Positions 1 through 5,379 are shown, counted from the stretch's first letter. The stretch is DNA of 6,747 nt from DATEEG01 sp035525055 (GCA_035525055.1 DATLEZ010000117.1:1-6747); one strand, 5' to 3'. Notes: generated by a model from the sequence alone, not told the origin. Made by a program: numbers and translations.

Positions 1-145
1 GGGGATCTCGGTTGATCGTCGGCTCACCGTCGATCTAGAAGATTCCTACCTGCACTGAGCCGATCCTCTGGCACCGCAGAAGGCGGTCCGAAGATCCGTG
101 CGCAGGGACTTCGCGAACTGCGAACATACCAACCGACCAACCAGG
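1..145. other. Left-edge intergenic stretch, no gene recognised
   Basis: No convincing coding region is seen here. On the plus strand one frame is open from position 2 to a TGA at 56-58. It could be the last 18 codons of a gene lying to the left, but 18 codons are no evidence by themselves. The stretch lies downstream of the minus-strand flavoenzyme gene. Confidence 0.4.
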
Positions 146-182
146 AAGAGCGACCGACCTGGTCGGGGCGACATCGGCTCTT
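146..182 (-). terminator. Possible terminator hairpin after the FAD oxidoreductase gene
   Basis: Just beyond the flavoenzyme stop codon, AAGAG (146-150) can pair with CTCTT (178-182), and CCGA inside the left arm can pair with TCGG inside the right arm across a 3-nt bulge. A perfect small palindrome, CCGACC-T-GGTCGG (154-166), is nested within. The position fits a terminator for the minus-strand gene. The following U-run is weak (only UCUU), so intrinsic termination is uncertain. Confidence 0.35.
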
Positions 183-187
183 TCTCC

Positions 188-1603
188 CTAGGTGAGTAGG
201 TCCTCGAGCTCTCTGCGCGTAGGTATCTCGGGAACTGACAGATCAGGCAGGTCGCGCGCAGTTGCGGTGACCTTCTCCTGTATGTCGGTTCGCCCCATCA
301 CGTCGTCTTGTGAGGTCAGCATCGACATTATCTCCAAATGCGCCCGAAAGACCTCCGAATCGGTTAGGACCGAGGCGAGATAGGCCGTCTCACCCGGCGA
401 CCTTCCCTCGCCGTGTCGGCTGATCTTGCCCAGCCGGACGGCTTCCATCTCGCCGCTTCTTGATCGATCGATGTCCCGGGTTGCGTGATACCACGGCCTG
501 AGCTGCTCGCGGGTGATGGTCTCCCAGGAGTCGGCGAGCTCGGCAGGCCGGTCCAGCAGTTGAGTGATCGCCGGCGTTAGGGCAATCGCATGCATCAGAC
601 CCATCGTGATGCCACGGCCGAGGATCGGGTTGGTACATGACCAGGCGTCCCCCACCGGCAGCCACCCGGTCGCTACCGGACTTCCGTTGAGGTGAACCCT
701 CCGCTCCCTGTCGGCTACTCCCGCCATCACGATCATGTCGCTGATCGGTTCGGCGTCGATGAAGTGAGCGCGTTCCGGATGGGCCCTGATGACTCTTTCG
801 AAGACTTTGGGGTCGCGGGCACTTCGCAGAGTCCTGTCGGAGCTCGTCCCATACAGAGTGACCGACCAGGTCTCGTTGTCCGCCGGGAAGGTTCCAATCG
901 AGACCGACCCGCTGGGGAATCGGGATAGGACATAGGGTTGTGGGAAGTCTGGCTCCGTCTTCCGGTAGTACCGGGTGTAGTAGACAAACCGGAAATCGCC
1001 GTCGGACTCCGGCATTTCCTCTGCGCCGATGTCGTCGAGCAGTGAAGCGATCGGAGATCTTCGACCACCGGCGTCGATCACGATGTCCGCATGCAGCTTC
1101 TCCCCGCTGTCCGTGACCACACCGGTGACCTGGGGCGCTCGGGGGAGAACCTTTGCTCCGGTTGTCAGGCCGGTGATCCTGGTTCCGCGACGAACCTCCA
1201 GGTTGGCCGTCTCCTCGGCAGCGCGGGCGAATGCGAGCTCATAGAGAGGTCTCGTAGCAGCCAAAGAGTCGAAGCGGTTGTCGTCTGGCTGCGGCTCCCA
1301 GTGTGCGATCGATGGGGGAGGCGAGTCGGTGAGATTGAAGTGATGAGCTCCGAAACACGTCATGTAGTCGACGACAGTGTGGAGGCGGTTTTCGAGGATC
1401 TGGAGGCCCCGTGGCAGAAGCCCGTGCGACTGCCTGAACTGGGATACTCCTGGCCGGTTCCAGTCGACCCACGCATTCTTGGCCGTGCGAGGAGGCTCTT
1501 GAGCGTCCTTCTCGACCACGATCACTTCGAGCCCTGCCTCGGCCAGAAGCATTGCAATGGCCAAGCCTGCCGGTCCGGCCCCTATGACAATGGTAGAACT
1601 CAT
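188..1603 (-). CDS. FAD-dependent oxidoreductase/monooxygenase-like protein
   Basis: A 471-aa flavoprotein, probably cytosolic. The N-terminus starts almost at once with a Rossmann dinucleotide-binding motif, G8-A-G-P-A-G13, with the acidic end of the second beta strand at E31-K-D, which binds the FAD adenosine. A mid-protein D177-A-G-G-R181 and a later G-D motif (V-G-D-A-W, about 317-321), followed by NPILGRGITMGL, match the ribityl/pyrophosphate-binding GD region of the aromatic-hydroxylase and geranylgeranyl-reductase superfamily. An R-Q-S-H segment lies near residue 57. The family oxidises or reduces varied small molecules; the substrate cannot be read from the sequence. The ATG at 1603 is chosen over an upstream in-frame start at 1660 because GAGGA (1611-1615) sits 7 nt before it and the FAD motif begins there. 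It is divergent from the TetR gene across a perfect palindrome, so it is probably repressed by that TetR and induced by a ligand, possibly a toxic or aromatic compound. It appears intact and of normal family length. Confidence 0.92.
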   Translation of the reverse strand: MSSTIVIGAGPAGLAIAMLLAEAGLEVIVVEKDAQEPPRTAKNAWVDWNRPGVSQFRQSHGLLPRGLQILENRLHTVVDYMTCFGAHHFNLTDSPPPSIAHWEPQPDDNRFDSLAATRPLYELAFARAAEETANLEVRRGTRITGLTTGAKVLPRAPQVTGVVTDSGEKLHADIVIDAGGRRSPIASLLDDIGAEEMPESDGDFRFVYYTRYYRKTEPDFPQPYVLSRFPSGSVSIGTFPADNETWSVTLYGTSSDRTLRSARDPKVFERVIRAHPERAHFIDAEPISDMIVMAGVADRERRVHLNGSPVATGWLPVGDAWSCTNPILGRGITMGLMHAIALTPAITQLLDRPAELADSWETITREQLRPWYHATRDIDRSRSGEMEAVRLGKISRHGEGRSPGETAYLASVLTDSEVFRAHLEIMSMLTSQDDVMGRTDIQEKVTATARDLPDLSVPEIPTRRELEDLLT

Positions 1604-1675
1604 GTCGTTTTCCTCGCTTTGTCGATGCGCCGTACCAACGCGAAGTACCTTTCCTCCCAAAGGCTGAATATCGCA

Positions 1676-1708
1676 ACATTGTTACGTTACAGTGTAACGT
1701 AACAATGT
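1676..1708. promoter_or_regulatory. 33-bp perfect palindrome, probable TetR operator
   Basis: Arms 1676-1691 and 1693-1708 are perfect reverse complements (16 bp each) around one central base at 1692. The core is GTTACGTTAC-AGT-GTAACGTAAC. It lies between two divergent genes, 72 nt before the flavoenzyme ATG and about 20 nt before the TetR start. Its size suits binding of one or two TetR dimers, and each arm carries an ACGT core. I infer dual repression of both genes. I could not assign confident -35/-10 boxes for either direction, although TACAGT (1688-1693) and its counterpart TACACT on the other strand are weak -10 candidates inside the palindrome. Confidence 0.82.
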
Positions 1709-1727
1709 GATGAAAGGTTGTCAACCC

Positions 1728-2351
1728 GTGGGCAGGCCCAAAGAACACGATGAAGAGACGGCTCAGGCGCTGCTGAAGGCAGGGGAGGAGCTCTTAGGGA
1801 AGGGTGGGGTGCCCGCGATTTCCGTGAGGGCTGTGGTGGACAGGGCCGGTACGACGACCCGCGCTGTCTACGCGCTGTTTGGCTCCAAGGCGGGCCTCGT
1901 CGAGGCGATTGCGGCGCGCGGCTACCTGCTTCTCGCCGACTCGGTCAACGCCTTGCCTCGTACCGACGATCCCCGGGCCGACCTTGTGGATGTTGGCGGC
2001 GTGTTCCGGGCGTTTGCCATCGGTCATCCGGCGCTTTTTCGGCTTACCTTTGAAAGAGCCCAGGCCGAAGTGTTCTCTTCTGACAGGGTGAGGCAGGCAG
2101 CAGTGGCTGCCTATGAGGCACTGATTGATTTGATAGAGAGAGCTCAGGAGTCCGGCGACGTCGACCCCAGTCGAGCTCCTGATGAGATCGCTTACATGAT
2201 CCACTCCGTGTGCCAGGGTCTGGCCGGGTCGGAGCTGGCTGCGCTGCGCCCCCCGATCGGTGCCGGAATGTGGTTGCGTCTTGGCGACTTTGACAGAAGC
2301 AAAGGTTGGGAAACGGTTCTCAACGCTGTCGTCGACGGACTCGCTCCGTAA
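1728..2351 (+). CDS. TetR/AcrR-family transcriptional regulator (WHG-type C-terminus)
   Basis: A 207-aa ligand-responsive repressor. The N-terminal TetR_N helix-turn-helix spans about residues 10-55: T11-A-Q-A-L-L-K-A-G, then ISVRAVVDRAGTTTRAVYALFGSK (31-54) with the recognition helix ending in the hallmark Y-A-L-F-G-S-K. The C-terminal ligand/dimer domain contains H100-P-A-L-F-R-L-T-F, typical of the WHG-type (TetR_C_33) subgroup. The start chosen is GTG at 1728, giving the usual M-G-R-P-K-E-H-D opening, with AAAGG (1713-1717) 10 nt upstream. In-frame GTG 1707 and ATG 1710 overlap or abut the palindrome and have no ribosome-binding site before them. It is divergent from the FAD oxidoreductase and very likely represses it and itself through the 1676-1708 palindrome. 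Its last 32 bp overlap the end of the convergent STAS gene. The inducer is unknown. Confidence 0.93.
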   Translation: MGRPKEHDEETAQALLKAGEELLGKGGVPAISVRAVVDRAGTTTRAVYALFGSKAGLVEAIAARGYLLLADSVNALPRTDDPRADLVDVGGVFRAFAIGHPALFRLTFERAQAEVFSSDRVRQAAVAAYEALIDLIERAQESGDVDPSRAPDEIAYMIHSVCQGLAGSELAALRPPIGAGMWLRLGDFDRSKGWETVLNAVVDGLAP

Positions 2352-2703
2352 CGCCACCCGTTGTGTAGTCGATCATCGACTCGCGCCCGGCGAGATCCAG
2401 CAGACGACGGACCTGTCTGGAAGGATTTCGAACTGTTATGGGTGCATTGATGACGGGAGCCGTGTCGAGGCTGCGCAGACCGGCTACGTCGATGAAGCTG
2501 AGACTGTCGAGTTCGTAGACCACGGCAGCGTATTGGCCTGTGTAGGGAGTGAGGCGCTCTCTGAGCGATGACTCGGTGCCCATGTCGAGTTCGCCACTCA
2601 TCCGGACGAAGGCTGTGGTCCCATCGATGCTCACGACTACTTCGAGCGGACCAGGCTCATCGAGGGAGGTAGGGGGTCTGCTCTGTGGCCTTATGTCTAC
2701 CAA
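2320..2703 (-). CDS. STAS-domain protein (anti-sigma factor antagonist-like)
   Basis: A 127-aa protein with one STAS domain (about residues 20-115). It has strand L20-E-V-V-V, then VRMSGELDMGTESSLRERL (33-51), the conserved Y-E-L-D-S-L-S-F-I-D-V-A-G-L segment (63-76), and a C-terminal amphipathic helix Q-V-R-R-L-L-D-L-A-G. STAS antagonists release sigma factors by binding anti-sigma kinases and are switched by phosphorylation of a Ser/Thr right after the conserved Asp. Here that position is V73 (D72-V73-A-G-L), so the usual phospho-switch seems absent. The start is TTG 2703 with a poor GGAA upstream; an in-frame stop just upstream rules out a longer form. No kinase or phosphatase partner is in the window. 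It is convergent with TetR (32-bp overlap at 2320-2351) and lies downstream of the sortase on the same strand, separated by 148 bp with a hairpin. Confidence 0.85.
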   Translation of the reverse strand: MVDIRPQSRPPTSLDEPGPLEVVVSIDGTTAFVRMSGELDMGTESSLRERLTPYTGQYAAVVYELDSLSFIDVAGLRSLDTAPVINAPITVRNPSRQVRRLLDLAGRESMIDYTTGGVTERVRRRQR

Positions 2704-2719
2704 GGTTTCCGGCTCTCAC

Positions 2720-2729
2720 TCTCATGAGA
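2720..2729. repeat. 10-bp perfect palindrome upstream of the STAS gene
   Basis: TCTCATGAGA is self-complementary and lies 17 nt before the STAS start codon. It could be an operator half or chance. The surrounding 2704-2812 stretch holds no ORF I can support and no clear promoter. Confidence 0.35.
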
Positions 2730-2812
2730 CGTCTGCCGGGGTCTAGAGCAGTATCCGATGCGGGTAACAGTGTCGAAGATAGCATCCCGACCTCGCCGGC
2801 GGCAATAGAGAT

Positions 2813-2853
2813 GAGCCCGGCCACTCCGGCGCTCCTCGATGGCGGGCCGGCTC
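2813..2853 (-). terminator. Possible terminator hairpin of the adhesin-sortase operon
   Basis: GAGCC-(C)-GGCC (2813-2822) pairs with GGCC-GGCTC (2845-2853), a 9-bp GC-rich stem with one bulge and a roughly 22-nt loop. Read on the minus strand it begins within the sortase stop codon and is followed by a U-containing AUCUCUAUU. The place is right for ending the operon before the STAS gene, but the loop is long and the U-tract interrupted. Confidence 0.4.
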
Positions 2854-3589
2854 ACGATGCTGGGGAAGCCTGATGGGAGCCGACGAGGGAGGCGAAGACG
2901 ACGACGTTGTCGAGGTAGCTGCGCTGGGCGCGGTTGAACGGACCACCACAGGTGATCAGGCGCAGGGCGGCGTGGTCGGTGTCGCCGTAGACGAGATCGG
3001 TCGGGAAGTCGTCTTTCGAGTACTGGCGCACCGCCTCGACGGTGAAGACGGCCACCGTGCCGTCGCGACGGGTGACCAGCACCTCGTCCCCTGGGCGCAG
3101 ACTTCCGAGGTCGAAGAACACCGAGGGGCCGTTGGCGGCGGAGTCGACGTGGCCCACGATGATGGCGGGACCCAATGCACCCGGGGTCGCTGAATGCTTG
3201 TACCAGGCCGCCTGGTCGTAGTACGGGCCGGGAGCCGGCACCTCCATGGTGTGCTCGACGGTCAGGCCGACCTGCTGCATCTCCGAGTGCACCCCGATCG
3301 CCGGGATGTCGATGGCGGTCGGCTCCGACGACTGGAGGAGGACAGGATCGTCGACCTCCTCGGGCACCGGCGAGAACGGGGTTGGCGGTCTGAGGGAGTG
3401 GCCCTCACCCGGCGGTGGCGCAGGATCGGACTCAACTGCGGACACCTCTGGCGCTAGTTCTTCCGATCCGGCCCACTGGGGTGGATGCGGCGGGGTCTGG
3501 GCTGTCACAGCCCAGACGATCGCAGTCGCTCCGCTTGCCGCGAGAACGACGCCCGCCACGGCGAGAAAGCGGTGACGGGCGGCGCCCAT
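2852..3589 (-). CDS. Membrane-anchored sortase, class E/F-like
   Basis: A 245-aa transpeptidase that would attach proteins with a C-terminal sorting signal to the cell envelope. An N-terminal hydrophobic segment (about residues 8-29) acts as signal anchor. A Pro/Glu-rich linker (about 32-90) follows, then the sortase beta-barrel (about 91-233). All three catalytic residues are visible: H147 in I-V-G-H-V-D-S, C214 in L-I-T-C-G-G, and R223 in Q-R-S-Y-L-D-N-V-V-V-F-A. The T-C-G-G and R-S-Y-x-D-N-V-V-V pattern is that of actinobacterial class F/E enzymes. The ATG at 3589 is preferred over the TTG three codons upstream because AGGGG (3601-3605) is 11 nt before the ATG but only 2 nt before the TTG, and because the degenerate copy at 4741-4830 keeps the same ATG and the following Met-Gly-Ala-Ala-Arg-His. 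It starts 17 nt after the adhesin stop, so the two are surely cotranscribed and the adhesin is its likely substrate. Confidence 0.93.
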   Translation of the reverse strand: MGAARHRFLAVAGVVLAASGATAIVWAVTAQTPPHPPQWAGSEELAPEVSAVESDPAPPPGEGHSLRPPTPFSPVPEEVDDPVLLQSSEPTAIDIPAIGVHSEMQQVGLTVEHTMEVPAPGPYYDQAAWYKHSATPGALGPAIIVGHVDSAANGPSVFFDLGSLRPGDEVLVTRRDGTVAVFTVEAVRQYSKDDFPTDLVYGDTDHAALRLITCGGPFNRAQRSYLDNVVVFASLVGSHQASPAS

Positions 3590-3660
3590 GCTGGGCAAAG
3601 CCCCTGCTAGCCCGACTGACGAGCTTGGAGCCGTCGTCGAACCGCTAACGCTCCGACCGC
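3571..3660 (-). repeat. 90-bp direct repeat, copy A (functional adhesin-sortase junction)
   Basis: This stretch covers the last 17 codons and stop of the adhesin, the 17-nt spacer with its ribosome-binding site, and the first codons of the sortase. It matches 4741-4830 without gaps at a constant offset of 1170 bp. I counted 14 mismatches in 90 positions (about 84% identity). Homology stops abruptly at both ends. Confidence 0.88.
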
Positions 3661-4614
3661 GGCGGCGAGGAGAGAAAAGCCGCCGAGGAGCAGGATCATG
3701 TTCGGAGCGCCTGAGCTCGAACCACCACCGGTGTCGACGCCGCCTACGGGCGGTGCCACGGTGGTGGCCGTGGCCGCTGCTGAAGTGGTGGTCGCTGCCG
3801 GAGCAGTGGTGGTGGTGTCTTCTGGTGCGGTGGTGGTAGTGGTGTCCTCTGGGGCGGCGGCGGTGCAGCCCGCTTGGCTGATGGTGTTGGTGTCCATTGT
3901 GACCGCGGCGTTGCGTGCCAGCACTCGGCCCTCGACGGTTGCTCCGGTGGTGAGGGTGATCGACTCCAAAGCCATGACGGTCCCTACGAAGGAGCTGTCC
4001 GTTCCAAGAGTGGCTGAACTGCCCACCTGCCAGAACACGTTGCAGGCATCGGCGCCGTTGATGAGCTCCACGCTGCTTGCTGATCCGGTGACGAGGGTGC
4101 TCGCCATCTGGAAGATGAAGACGGCGTTGGGGTCACCTTCGGCGTCGAGGGTCAGCGTCCCGGTTATCCCAAAGGTCCCCGCAGCTGAGTCATAGACGCC
4201 AGCGGTCAGGGTCTGCCCAGCGAGCTCGGTGTCCACCGTGGCAGTCACCGGTCGCCCGACGGCGTCGTCGTATGCCGTGACCAAGTCGACCTTGGCCTGC
4301 TCAGCGACAGCATCGGTCTCGTGGAGCTCACCGTCCAACGTCACCGAGTCGAACCCGGTCACCGCGGTTCCCGGATGTAAGCCGACATCGCCGGTGATGG
4401 TCGTCGGGCCGGTGTTGGTGATGGTCGAGCCGGCTAGAACAGCGAAGTCGCCGGCTGTTCCGAGACCGACGGACAACTCCTGCGCCTGAAGTGCCGGGCC
4501 GAAAGCGAAGAAGGCCAAGAGGGAGATCAGCGCGATGATCGGGACGTTCCGTGCGGCAGTCATCGGTCGCGGGAACTCACTGTGTAGATCGGATAGCCGT
4601 CTCTCGGTTTTCAT
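3607..4614 (-). CDS. Secreted DUF3494 ice-binding-like adhesin with C-terminal sorting signal
   Basis: A 335-aa cell-surface protein. A basic N-terminus is followed by a hydrophobic signal segment (about 24-41) with likely cleavage near A44. The DUF3494 (ice-binding-like) beta-solenoid domain runs about 52-246: AGDFAVLAGSTITNTG, TITGDVGLHPG, a Y-D-D-A segment, A-G-V-Y, F-I-F-Q-M, and V-F-W-Q-V-G-S-S-A-T-L-G, all family hallmarks. Cysteines 191 and 250 could form a disulfide. A Thr/Ala-rich stalk (about 251-288) with a duplicated P-E-D-T-T-T-T unit leads to the sorting signal V293-D-T-G-G297, a transmembrane helix (about 307-325) and a positive tail R-R-R-L-Q-A-R. Family members bind ice or act as adhesins; which one applies is not decidable here. 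ATG 4614 has a strong GGAGG (4621-4625) 6 nt upstream. The in-frame starts at 4665 and 4563 lack one. It is the first gene of an operon with the sortase 17 nt downstream. Confidence 0.93.
   Translation of the reverse strand: MKTERRLSDLHSEFPRPMTAARNVPIIALISLLAFFAFGPALQAQELSVGLGTAGDFAVLAGSTITNTGPTTITGDVGLHPGTAVTGFDSVTLDGELHETDAVAEQAKVDLVTAYDDAVGRPVTATVDTELAGQTLTAGVYDSAAGTFGITGTLTLDAEGDPNAVFIFQMASTLVTGSASSVELINGADACNVFWQVGSSATLGTDSSFVGTVMALESITLTTGATVEGRVLARNAAVTMDTNTISQAGCTAAAPEDTTTTTAPEDTTTTAPAATTTSAAATATTVAPPVGGVDTGGGSSSGAPNMILLLGGFSLLAAAVGALAVRRRLQARQSG
3806..3862 (-). repeat. Short tandem repeat encoding the Thr-rich stalk
   Basis: Two imperfect copies of a roughly 27-bp unit encode P-E-D-T-T-T-T-(T)-A twice in the adhesin stalk. 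Such units are prone to slippage, so the stalk length may vary between strains. Confidence 0.6.
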
Positions 4615-4657
4615 CGTACGCCTCCGGCGTTGGGACGAAACCGCGAGGTCTGGGCGG

Positions 4658-4759
4658 TCAGCCACTGAATGCTGTCGGAACCCACTCTACGCCGTCATGC
4701 GACGTTTGGGAAGGGCCTTGGCGTGGCGAACAGCTCACGGGGTGGCGGGCGGCGCCCAT
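4658..4759 (-). pseudogene. Sortase 5' fragment (6 matching codons, then unrelated frame)
   Basis: The degenerate repeat retains a sortase-like ATG at 4759, preceded by AGGGG (about 4771-4775), and the same first six codons (M-G-A-A-R-H) as the intact sortase. The frame then runs through unrelated sequence to TGA at 4658, giving 33 aa with no signal anchor, sortase domain or catalytic residue. It could still be translated as a short upstream peptide 44 nt before the adhesin start. I read it as a truncated relic, not a working gene. Confidence 0.5.
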
Positions 4760-4830
4760 TCTGGGCAAACCCCTGGCTAGCCAGACAGACGGTTCTGGAG
4801 TCGTCGTCGAACCACGAACGCTCCGACCGC
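4741..4830 (-). pseudogene. 90-bp repeat copy B: relic of a second adhesin-sortase junction
   Basis: Copy B of the direct repeat. Read on the minus strand, 4830-4777 encodes A-V-G-A-F-V-V-R-R-R-L-Q-N-R-L-S-G and a TAG stop. The intact adhesin tail is A-V-G-A-L-A-V-R-R-R-L-Q-A-R-Q-S-G and TAG. The spacer with its ribosome-binding site and the sortase start codon follow in the same register. Three of the seven differing codons are silent and the stop is kept. Upstream of 4830 the matching frame has no hydrophobic helix, so the rest of the former surface-protein gene is gone. This looks like the remains of a paralogous adhesin-sortase pair deleted on both sides. Confidence 0.75.
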
Positions 4831-4918
4831 CTCTTGACTCGTATCGACAGCATGGCCGAAGGTGGAGTCTCGGTCGCCGAGATCGATATAGGCACCGTCT
4901 AGGCCAACGGATCCGCCA

Positions 4919-4937
4919 AGTAATTAGACATATTACT
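4919..4937. promoter_or_regulatory. Inverted repeat AGTAAT-N7-ATTACT, candidate operator
   Basis: AGTAAT (4919-4924) and ATTACT (4932-4937) are perfect 6-bp arms separated by 7 bp, spaced for a dimeric regulator. The left half, within CAAGTAATTAGAC (4917-4929), resembles CAAGTAATTTGTC in the MarR promoter (5959-5971), which points to the MarR regulator as the binder (inference). Confidence 0.5.
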
Positions 4938-4958
4938 AATACACAAGTAAGCTCTCAA
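4930..4958 (-). promoter_or_regulatory. Candidate promoter facing the adhesin-sortase operon
   Basis: On the minus strand, TTGAGA (4958-4953, 5/6 to the -35 consensus) is followed after 17 bp by TAATAT (4935-4930, 4/6 to -10). The -10 lies inside the inverted repeat at 4919-4937. Transcripts would begin near 4923 and carry a leader of about 300 nt, including the fossil junction, before the adhesin start at 4614. A promoter nearer the adhesin is not excluded. Confidence 0.4.
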
Positions 4959-4983
4959 GTATCACCGATGAAAGAGATCACCC

Positions 4984-5151
4984 ATGACTCGAAATGAAAC
5001 GAACATCGCCAGATTCGTTTCCTGGATGCGAATGAACTGGGTTTGGTACGACAATCATCTCCCATTGGTCCCGCAACTCGCCCGGATCGAGCCTTCCCGC
5101 TTCTCAGACGATCGGTCACGGGGGTTCACGAGGTGGGAGCGTCATGAGTGA
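4984..5151 (+). CDS. Small hypothetical protein, 55 aa, Trp-rich N-terminal half
   Basis: I do not recognise a family. The frame opens with ATG 4984 and encodes a soluble, basic/aromatic peptide with four Trp in all (W14, W19, W21, W51), including W-M-R-M-N-W-V-W-Y-D-N-H (14-25), then P-L-V-P-Q-L-A-R-I-E-P-S-R-F. There is no signal peptide, transmembrane segment or Cys. The ribosome-binding site is weak (AAAGAG, about 4972-4977). The case for it being real is its position: it follows the AT-rich control region, and its stop codon overlaps the start of the next small ORF by 8 bp (ATGAGTGA), the arrangement of a coupled two-gene operon. It could be chance or a truncated remnant of a larger gene. 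Confidence 0.5.
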   Translation: MTRNETNIARFVSWMRMNWVWYDNHLPLVPQLARIEPSRFSDDRSRGFTRWERHE

Positions 5152-5317
5152 AGCCGGAAATGCTCGGAGACGCGAGCAGATCGAACGTAGCAAGGCGGCG
5201 CGTGCTCAATGCGGCGGATGTGGTCATCCACGCAAAGAACATCGCGACCGATATCTGTGCACGGTGCCTAAGTGTGCGTGCAACGGTTATTTCCTGTTGG
5301 AGTTGGCGTCGAAGTAG
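5144..5317 (+). CDS. Small zinc-ribbon-like hypothetical protein, 57 aa
   Basis: No family recognised, but the sequence looks like a genuine small metal-binding protein. A charged N-terminal helix (about residues 7-20, R-R-R-E-Q-I-E-R-S-K-A-A-R) precedes C23-G-G-C26-G-H-P-R-K-E-H-R-D-R-Y-L-C39, then C44 and C46 and a hydrophobic N-G-Y-F-L-L-E-L end. The C-x2-C ... C-x4-C-x-C pattern, with nearby H28 and H33, is typical of a single zinc ribbon/knuckle; binding to nucleic acid or a protein partner would be the usual role (inference). ATG 5144 has a purine-rich GAGGTGGGAG (5130-5139) 4 nt before it and overlaps the upstream stop by 8 bp, implying translational coupling. It ends 62 bp before the convergent MarR gene. 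Confidence 0.65.
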   Translation: MSEAGNARRREQIERSKAARAQCGGCGHPRKEHRDRYLCTVPKCACNGYFLLELASK

Positions 5318-5379
5318 GTCACTCCTCGTGTGAGTCGTCGTGATCGCTCAACGCCCCATCAACGCTGCCGTCGCCGTGG

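Larger units (their letters stand above)
4831..4983. other. Non-coding control region between divergent units
   Basis: From 4831 to about 4916 I see no supported gene or motif. From 4917 to 4962 base composition turns sharply AT-rich. That part contains an inverted repeat, a minus-strand promoter match and three CAAGTA motifs (4917, 4944, 4956). A 9-codon ORF (ATG 4968 to TGA 4997) overlaps the start of the next gene and might be a leader peptide or chance. Confidence 0.5.

Noticed and set aside
1091..1702. Long plus-strand open frame (203 codons) antisense to the flavoenzyme
   Set aside because: It lies almost wholly opposite a gene with clear FAD motifs, has no recognisable domain, and ends in the TetR operator.
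1239..1748. Minus-strand open frame through the palindrome and the start of the flavoenzyme
   Set aside because: It is another frame of the flavoenzyme, and its translation across the operator shows no protein-like pattern.
3698..4195. Plus-strand open frame rich in Val/Ala opposite the adhesin
   Set aside because: It is the complement of the Thr-rich stalk and solenoid repeats; the composition is an artefact of the true gene.
3571..4830. The 90-bp repeats as insertion-sequence ends or attachment sites
   Set aside because: They are direct, lie in coding sequence with conserved reading frame, and enclose only the adhesin with no transposase or integrase. A gene-duplication relic explains them better.
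4695..4895. Minus-strand 66-codon frame across repeat copy B
   Set aside because: It is in a different frame from the preserved surface-protein tail; homology supports the other frame as the ancestral one.
4551..4997. Plus-strand 148-codon frame across the fossil repeat and control region
   Set aside because: It runs through a degenerate repeat and a promoter-like region, has no domain, and conflicts with the adhesin start.
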